A model generated the notes under the pieces. The model ran no database searches and was not told the origin of the DNA. It saw only the letters and a program-made list of their open reading frames with translations. 9,282 bases of DNA. It comes from Calditrichota bacterium (lineage in GTDB: Bacteria; Calditrichota; Calditrichia; RBG-13-44-9; J075). The stretch lies in NCBI GenBank assembly GCA_024275555.1, contig JAJRYW010000517.1, positions 1 through 9,282 of the forward strand, in the 5' to 3' direction. Both the position numbers and the translations under genes were made by a program. This document shows, one piece after another, positions 5,577-9,282 of this stretch. Every line of letters begins with the position of its first letter. Within the stretch, counting starts at the first letter, position 1.

Positions 5577-6998
5577 ATGACGGTTGTTCCTTCTGCCCAG
5601 GTAAAGCGCATAGCGATTGGTTCGGATCACGGCGGATTCGAGACCAAGGAAGAGTTGCGCGCCTATTTGGAGGGACAGGGATACCAGGTCGTTGATGTGG
5701 GCGTGTTCAAAGCCATGTCGGTGGATTATCCGCTCTTTGCCTACAAGGTGGCCCGCCAGGTGGCTTCCGGCGAATGCCAGAGAGGGATCATGATTGATGG
5801 CGCGGGAATCGGTTCCTGCATGGCAGCCAACAAAGTGCCCGACATCCGGGCGGCGATGTGCTACGATGTGATCACCGCAGTCAACAGCCGCGAGCACAAC
5901 AATGCCAATGTATTAACCCTGGGCGGCAAACTGCTGAAGATCGACGCCGTCAAAGAAATTGTAGACGCCTGGCTGAAAACCGACTGCGTGGAAGACCGGC
6001 ATTTGCGCCGGGCCGATCAGATTATCCAGATTCAGGACGAATTTATAGACGAAACCAAAAAAGCTTCTTTGTACCAAACAAACTTTTCCGGAGATGAGCA
6101 CGTGAGTCAGTTAAGCGAGAAAGAATTAGACCAGATTGTCCGGCAAATTACCGAGATACTGCGTTCACAAGGGATCAACAGCTTTGCCGCGGGAGCGCAC
6201 TGTTCCTGCTGCGAAGGAAGCTGCGGCGGTCATTGTGCCGAAACGGCCTCCGATACCGTGCGTGAGTTCATCAATATCGGGGCCAGCCGCATCAGCTACC
6301 GGGGCGGGGGAAACGGCGTTCCCAAGGACCTGGCCGGCTTCATCGACCATACCTTGCTCAAGCCGGAAGCAACCCGGCAAGATATCGAACAACTGTGCCA
6401 GGACGCCAAAACTTACGAGTTTGCTTCGGTGTGCATCAATCCCACTTATGTTAAATTAGCCGCCGATCTGCTCAAAGGCACCCAGGTGAAAGTCTGCACG
6501 GTGGTGGGTTTTCCCCTGGGAACCCATACCCCGCAGATAAAAGCGCTGGAAACCCGCCAGGCCATCCGGGAGGGCGCCAAAGAAATTGATATGGTCATTA
6601 ACATTGGTGCGCTGAAGAGCGGCGATCTGGACCTGCTTTACCGCGATATTCGCTCGGTGGTGGAAGCCTGCCTGGATGGCGGGGCCTTGTGTAAAGTGAT
6701 CATCGAAACCGCCCTGCTGACCGATGAGGAAAAGATCATTGCCTGCGAAACGGCCATGAAAGCCCGGGCGGATTATGTCAAAACCTCCACCGGTTTTGCT
6801 TCCGGCGGGGCCACCAGCCATGATGTGGCCCTGATGGCCAGCGTGGTGCGGGGCAGCGGAATGGGCGTGAAAGCCTCGGGAGGGATTCGCAGTTATGAGG
6901 ACGCGCTGGAGATGATCAAAGCCGGGGCAACCCGTATCGGGGCCAGCGCCAGCGTGCAAATCGTGAAGGGCGGCGCGCAAATCACAGAATCGTACTAA
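5577..6998 (+). CDS. Fused RpiB/LacA-type isomerase and DeoC-type deoxyribose-phosphate aldolase (microcompartment enzyme)
   Basis: One 473-codon frame carries two enzymes. Residues about 9-154 are an RpiB/LacAB isomerase domain: IAIGSDHGGFETKEEL (12-27), GIMIDGAGIGSCMAANKVP (70-88) and REHNNANVLTLGG (105-117). The catalytic Cys of RpiB is replaced by Asp74, as in LacA. Residues 176-196 form an amphipathic helix resembling a BMC encapsulation peptide. Residues 208-220 are Cys-rich (C209, C211, C212, C216, C220). Residues about 249-473 are a Bacillus-like DeoC: FIDHTLLKP (255-263), EIDMVIN with Asp338, the Schiff-base lysine Lys402 in VKTSTGF, and Lys432 in VKASGGIR. DeoC splits 2-deoxyribose 5-phosphate to glyceraldehyde 3-phosphate and acetaldehyde, the latter suiting the aldehyde dehydrogenase encoded downstream. 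The ATG at 5577 has only a weak upstream GGCGA. An internal GTG at 6102 has a good ribosome site, so a separate aldolase may also be made. Enzyme families are sure; the isomerase substrate is not. Confidence 0.93.
   Translation: MTVVPSAQVKRIAIGSDHGGFETKEELRAYLEGQGYQVVDVGVFKAMSVDYPLFAYKVARQVASGECQRGIMIDGAGIGSCMAANKVPDIRAAMCYDVITAVNSREHNNANVLTLGGKLLKIDAVKEIVDAWLKTDCVEDRHLRRADQIIQIQDEFIDETKKASLYQTNFSGDEHVSQLSEKELDQIVRQITEILRSQGINSFAAGAHCSCCEGSCGGHCAETASDTVREFINIGASRISYRGGGNGVPKDLAGFIDHTLLKPEATRQDIEQLCQDAKTYEFASVCINPTYVKLAADLLKGTQVKVCTVVGFPLGTHTPQIKALETRQAIREGAKEIDMVINIGALKSGDLDLLYRDIRSVVEACLDGGALCKVIIETALLTDEEKIIACETAMKARADYVKTSTGFASGGATSHDVALMASVVRGSGMGVKASGGIRSYEDALEMIKAGATRIGASASVQIVKGGAQITESY
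6090..6104 (+). promoter_or_regulatory. Internal ribosome binding site and GTG start for the aldolase part
   Basis: GGAGA (6090-6094) lies 7 bases before an in-frame GTG (6102-6104), codon 176 of the fusion. It is better than anything before the annotated ATG. Translation from here would start with VSQLSEKELDQI, closely like VSKLSEEQIQQI at the GTG start of the downstream aldehyde dehydrogenase. The position is just where a free-standing, encapsulation-tagged DeoC would begin. Use of the site is inferred. Confidence 0.5.
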
Positions 6999-7041
6999 GC
7001 AAACCTTTTTCCCGGGTAGATTATGAACTTAAAATGGGCAT

Positions 7042-7167
7042 GTCATTTCGAACGGAGTGAGAAATCTGTTAACACTCAAAATACGGTTCTAATGCTTAAG
7101 TATTTTGAGCAGATTTAGCGTCGAATGGCTACAGATTTCTCTTCCGGCCCGCCGGAATCGAAATGAC
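7042..7167. repeat. Palindromic repeat family B, copy 2
   Basis: Ends GTCATTTCG (7042-7050) and CGAAATGAC (7159-7167) are perfect inverted repeats. Inside them GAGAAATCTGT (7059-7069) faces ACAGATTTCTC (7131-7141). An inner perfect pair, CTCAAAATAC (7075-7084) and GTATTTTGAG (7100-7109), forms a further hairpin. A TTCCGG/CCGGAA hairpin sits in the right arm, where copy 1 has its counterpart in the left arm. Positions 7059-7081 are identical, in reverse complement, to 5240-5262 of copy 1, so the two copies lie in opposite orientation. Confidence 0.85.
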
Positions 7168-7207
7168 GCCGGTTGCTTGATGTAAATAAAGTAGATCAGA
7201 AGATAGT

Positions 7208-7329
7208 GCTGTATGAAATTTGTTTTTATTGGTCTCGATTCTATTGTTTTGGAATGCATCAACTGCGTTGATGCTGCATCGACGCAGTCGATGCATTCCA
7301 AAAGAGGGACATGCCACTAACAAGAACAA
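7208..7329. repeat. Palindromic repeat family A, copy 2
   Basis: A 28-base arm (7247-7274) faces its inverse (7276-7303) around a single T, with only two differences, both wobble-compatible on the minus strand. It contains the TTGGAATGCATC shared with copy 1. The outer arms 7220-7233 and 7316-7329 match at 11 of 14 positions. The left edge GCTGTATGA starts at 7208 as in copy 1. This is an almost perfect cruciform-capable sequence with no coding capacity. Confidence 0.85.
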
Positions 7330-7398
7330 CTGGTATGAAATAGTAGTATGGTCTCATGCACATTGACAAGATTCCATCGCTAAGAGAAGGAGGATAAA

Positions 7399-8019
7399 TT
7401 GGTAGACCTACGTTCATTTGTTATTTTGGATAATTTACAACCCCAACATGCCGCTTTTCTGGGCACGATTGCCAAAGGCTTCCTGCCCATCGCGGGAATG
7501 GCCTCGCTGTGGGTGGAAATTTCCCCCGGCATCGAAATCAACCGGATTACCGACATCGCGCTGAAATCCACCGACGTTACCCCGGGGATGCAGATTGTGG
7601 AACGGCTCTACGGCTTGCTGGAGGTGCACTCCTACTCCCAGGCCGATGTGCGCCAGGCCGGGAAAGCCATTCTGGAGGCGCTGGAAATCCGCGAAGAAGA
7701 TCGCCACAAGCCCAAAATTTTATCCAGCCAGACCATCCGGCGGATCGATGACCACCAAACGCAGTTGATTAACCGGATGCGCCACGGCAATATGATCATC
7801 CCCGGCGAAACACTTTATGTGATGGAAGTTCAGCCGGCCGCCTACGCCTCGCTGGCCGCCAATGAAGCGGAAAAAGCGGCCAACATCAACATCCTGGAAG
7901 TGCGGGCCTTTGGCAGCTTTGGGCGGGTGTACCTGGGCGGCGAGGAGCGCGATATCGACGTGGCCCGGCCGGCCGCCGAACAAGCCCTGAGAAGCTTAAG
8001 CGGCAAAGAAATCGCTTGA
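7399..8019 (+). CDS. Microcompartment shell protein, tandem-domain BMC-T trimer
   Basis: This 206-residue protein carries two BMC domains in tandem, at about 5-98 and 118-200, and would form a trimer tiling as a pseudohexamer in the shell. The second domain is clear: GETLYVMEVQPAAYASLAAN (136-155), then EAEKAANINILEVRAFGSFGRVYLGG (156-181), the helix-strand-pore-strand core of the fold. The first shows GMQIVERLYGLLEVHSYSQADVRQA (63-87). The MVDLRSFVILDNLQPQ opening and overall layout recall CcmP-like trimers, some of which stack as double layers with a gated pore and pass larger metabolites or cofactors. Gating cannot be read from sequence here. The TTG start at 7399 is chosen because AAGGAGGA (7387-7394) lies just upstream, and no better start exists. 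It is the first of the shell genes, with 49 bases to the BMC-H gene. Confidence 0.95.
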   Translation: MVDLRSFVILDNLQPQHAAFLGTIAKGFLPIAGMASLWVEISPGIEINRITDIALKSTDVTPGMQIVERLYGLLEVHSYSQADVRQAGKAILEALEIREEDRHKPKILSSQTIRRIDDHQTQLINRMRHGNMIIPGETLYVMEVQPAAYASLAANEAEKAANINILEVRAFGSFGRVYLGGEERDIDVARPAAEQALRSLSGKEIA

Positions 8020-8068
8020 TAAACGACCATTTTTTTGATCTTACAGACTTAATAAAGGAGATACGACA

Positions 8069-8386
8069 ATGGCAGAAGCATTAGGAATGATTGAAACTCG
8101 CAGTTTTGCCGCCATGGTAGAGGCCGCCGATGCAATGGTGAAGGCCGCCAAGGTGGAGTTGGTCAGCTACGAAAAAACCGGCGGCGGGTACGTCACCGCG
8201 ATCATCCGCGGCGATGTAGCAGCGGTGCGGGCCGCTTGTGAAGCCGGGCAAACCAGCGCTTCCCGGGTTGGCGAACTGGTCTCTGTGCATATTATCGCCC
8301 GTCCGCATACCAATGTGGATCTGGTACTGCCTTTGGGCCGCACCGAAGAAGTTCAGGCCGAGACCAAAAAAGGCGGCCGGAAATAA
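8069..8386 (+). CDS. Microcompartment shell protein, hexameric BMC-H
   Basis: A single-domain shell protein of the PduA/EutM/CcmK type, 105 residues, which forms the hexagonal tiles making up most of the facets. The canonical core is complete: LGMIETRSFAAMVEAADAMV (5-24), KAAKVELVSYEKTGGGYVTA (25-44) and IIRGDVAAVRAACEAG (45-60). The pore loop is KTGGGY (36-41), three glycines where PduA has a serine, leaving a small pore lined by backbone. The C-terminus after about 90 is short and basic (KKGGRK). The ATG is preceded by AAAGGAG with 8 bases of spacing, a strong site fitting an abundant shell component. It is the only BMC-H visible before the window ends; others may follow. Confidence 0.97.
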   Translation: MAEALGMIETRSFAAMVEAADAMVKAAKVELVSYEKTGGGYVTAIIRGDVAAVRAACEAGQTSASRVGELVSVHIIARPHTNVDLVLPLGRTEEVQAETKKGGRK

Positions 8387-8397
8387 GCAGCCGCTTT
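8369..8397 (+). other. Hairpin over the BMC-H stop codon
   Basis: AAAGGCGGC (8369-8377) pairs with GCCGCTTT (8390-8397) with one bulged G, enclosing a 12-base loop that contains the TAA stop. It might stabilise the 3' end of the BMC-H message or dampen readthrough to BMC-P. There is no following T-run, so termination is not claimed. Confidence 0.3.
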
Positions 8398-8472
8398 GAT
8401 TGTTTGAACTGACTCTGCTGCACCGGTTTGTGAAGTGAATATGGGTGCGGCAATCTTTTTTCGTGAATCGAA

Positions 8473-8492
8473 CCGCCGGGATGCACCGGCGG
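8473..8492 (+). other. Perfect hairpin just upstream of the BMC-P ribosome site
   Basis: CCGCCGG (8473-8479) and CCGGCGG (8486-8492) form a perfect 7-bp GC stem with a GATGCA loop. It ends 8 bases before the GAGGAG (8501-8506) of the BMC-P gene. Vertex pentamers are needed in far fewer copies than hexamers. An mRNA structure here could help set that ratio; this role is inferred. Confidence 0.4.
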
Positions 8493-8512
8493 CAAAACGT
8501 GAGGAGCCAACC

Positions 8513-8812
8513 ATGGTCCTGGCCAAAGTTATCGGAACCGTTGTGGCCACCCGAAAAGAGCCCAGCATGGAGGGCCTGAAATTTATGATGCTGCGCCAGG
8601 TTGACGCCGAAGGCAAGGAGAGCGGCAGTTTCGTGGTTGCCGTGGATGCGATTGGCTGTGGTGTCGGCGAGTATGTTCTCTACGCCAGCGGCAGCTCCGC
8701 CCGCCAAACCCGCATGACCGATAAACGACCCTGTGATGCGGTCATCATGGCCATTGTAGATAATTGGGAAGTCGGCGGAGAGTTTAAATACAAGAAGGGC
8801 GTGAATGATTGA
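8513..8812 (+). CDS. Microcompartment vertex protein, BMC-P (EutN/CcmL family)
   Basis: A 99-residue protein of the EutN/CcmL family, whose pentamers cap the vertices of the icosahedral shell. Family features are the N-terminal MVLAKVIGTVVATRKEPSMEG (1-21), FVVAVDAIGCGVGEYVLYAS (40-59) followed by GSSAR (60-64), and AVIMAIVDNWEVGG (76-89). The length is normal. The frame is open further upstream, but the ATG at 8513 is chosen because GAGGAG lies 6 bases before it and the protein then begins exactly where family members do. It is 126 bases downstream of BMC-H. Its stop codon overlaps an ATG in another frame (ATGA), which may be incidental. Confidence 0.96.
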   Translation: MVLAKVIGTVVATRKEPSMEGLKFMMLRQVDAEGKESGSFVVAVDAIGCGVGEYVLYASGSSARQTRMTDKRPCDAVIMAIVDNWEVGGEFKYKKGVND

Positions 8813-8903
8813 TGAAGCAACGGAGCGACTTTAGCTTGTTGATTAAACCGGTCATTCAATACAACGCCCCAACCTTCATCAGGCAAACGCCGGAGGTTTT
8901 TTC

Positions 8904-9282
8904 GTGTCTAAACTAAGTGAGGAACAAATTCAGCAAATTGCCCGGCGGGTGGCGGAGAACTTAGGCTACACGCCTCCTTCCGTCCCTTCATCCCCCGGGC
9001 AAGCTGCACCGGCAGCACCAACGACGCCGGCAGCGGCGCGCCCGGCCTATCACGGCGACGGTATTTTTGATACCATCGATGAGGCGGTGCAGGCCGCAGA
9101 AGACGCCTTCAATCAATTCTCGCAACTGCCCCTGGAACAGCGGGACAAGATCATTGCCGAAATCCGCAAAGATATGCTGGAACATGCCGAGCTGCTGGCC
9201 CGGGAAGCGCACCGCGAAACCGGCCTGGGGCGGGTGGAAAGCAAAATCGCCAAAAACCGCCTGGTGACCACCAAAACGCCGG
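8904..9282 (+). CDS. CoA-acylating aldehyde dehydrogenase of the microcompartment, N-terminal part
   Basis: The gene runs off the window; 126 complete codons are present. The start is GTG with GGAGG (8892-8896) 7 bases upstream. Residues 4-21 (LSEEQIQQIARRVAENLG) form an amphipathic helix of the encapsulation-peptide type that directs cargo into shells. A flexible Pro/Ala-rich linker follows at about 23-48. From about 53 the aldehyde dehydrogenase fold begins: IFDTIDEAVQAAEDAFNQF (54-72), LPLEQRDKIIAEIRKDML, then ETGLGRVESKIAKN and the closing KTPG, as in PduP/EutE-type enzymes. These oxidise aldehydes to acyl-CoA with NAD+ and CoA. The catalytic Cys lies beyond the window. Acetaldehyde from the DeoC domain is the likely substrate, giving acetyl-CoA. 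Family is confident; substrate is inferred. Confidence 0.93.
   Translation, partial: MSKLSEEQIQQIARRVAENLGYTPPSVPSSPGQAAPAAPTTPAAARPAYHGDGIFDTIDEAVQAAEDAFNQFSQLPLEQRDKIIAEIRKDMLEHAELLAREAHRETGLGRVESKIAKNRLVTTKTP

Larger units (their letters stand above)
6999..7398. other. 400-bp intergenic region between rpiB-deoC and the shell genes
   Basis: It holds no credible gene. It contains family B copy 2 (7042-7167), then family A copy 2 (7208-7329), then about 70 bases leading to the strong ribosome site of the BMC-T gene. A TTGACA occurs at 7363-7368, but no -10 element follows at the right spacing. Whether the shell genes are transcribed from rpiB-deoC or from a start here cannot be told from sequence. 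Confidence 0.75.

Noticed and set aside
6456..6980. A 174-codon frame antisense to the deoC domain
   Set aside because: It is a shadow of a GC-rich conserved gene. The opposite strand carries all DeoC motifs, and the antisense product is His/Gly-rich with no recognisable domain.
7089..7329. Open frames of about 70 codons on the minus strand
   Set aside because: They are built from the family A and B palindromes and give low-complexity, self-complementary codons with no family resemblance.
4906..7329. Insertion sequence or composite transposon carrying rpiB-deoC
   Set aside because: The palindromes occur on both sides, but no transposase, target duplication or long identical ends were found. 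Only a possible recombination history is noted.
7363..7391. Promoter with TTGACA in front of the shell genes
   Set aside because: The -35 match is perfect, but the expected -10 position falls on the GAAGGA of the ribosome binding site, so it is not supported.
8435..8512. Upstream start for the BMC-P gene
   Set aside because: The frame is open from 8435, but the extra residues match no family member and span a hairpin. The ATG at 8513 has GAGGAG at good spacing and the normal family N-terminus.

Overview
The window is bacterial chromosomal DNA with compact genes, strong purine-rich ribosome binding sites, and ATG, GTG and TTG starts. It has two halves. The left half (1-4756) is ordinary housekeeping. 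secF (protein export) is followed at 12 bp by a STAS-domain anti-sigma-factor-antagonist-like gene, then purA (AMP biosynthesis). Convergent to these is a minus-strand group: an orphan ABC-2-type ATPase gene, a HAD-family phosphatase/phosphomutase gene, and a 69-codon gene of unknown function. The last ends at a strong intrinsic terminator whose T-tract touches the purA stop codon. Nothing in the sequence fixes the taxon. The gene content and the interspersed palindromes of the GTCATTT...GAGAAATCTGT type would suit a member of the FCB group or a neighbouring phylum such as Calditrichota, but that is inference.

The right half (5577-9282, running off the window) is the start of a bacterial microcompartment (BMC) locus. 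In order it encodes: an RpiB/LacA-type sugar-phosphate isomerase domain fused to a DeoC-type deoxyribose-5-phosphate aldolase; a tandem-domain shell trimer (BMC-T); a shell hexamer (BMC-H); a vertex pentamer (BMC-P, EutN/CcmL family); and the N-terminal third or so of a CoA-acylating aldehyde dehydrogenase with an N-terminal encapsulation-peptide-like helix and a Pro/Ala linker. DeoC plus RpiB plus aldehyde dehydrogenase plus shell matches the class described as sugar-phosphate-utilising (SPU) BMCs. Inferred chemistry: deoxyribose 5-phosphate is split to glyceraldehyde 3-phosphate and acetaldehyde, and the acetaldehyde is oxidised to acetyl-CoA inside the shell. What the isomerase domain acts on is open.

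The fusion gene is the most interesting single item. Between its two enzyme domains lies a second copy of the encapsulation-peptide-like helix (10 of 20 positions identical to the aldehyde dehydrogenase N-terminus). It starts exactly at a GTG codon with a well-spaced GGAGA, so the aldolase could also be made alone from an internal start. A five-cysteine cluster follows the helix. The isomerase domain has Asp where canonical RpiB has its catalytic Cys.

The two long non-coding stretches (4757-5576 and 6999-7398) bracket the fusion gene. Each holds one copy of two different palindromic repeat families, in mirror order A-B-[rpiB-deoC]-B-A, and the first also holds a small GTAGAG hairpin. No tRNA, rRNA, CRISPR array, transposase or integrase gene was seen.
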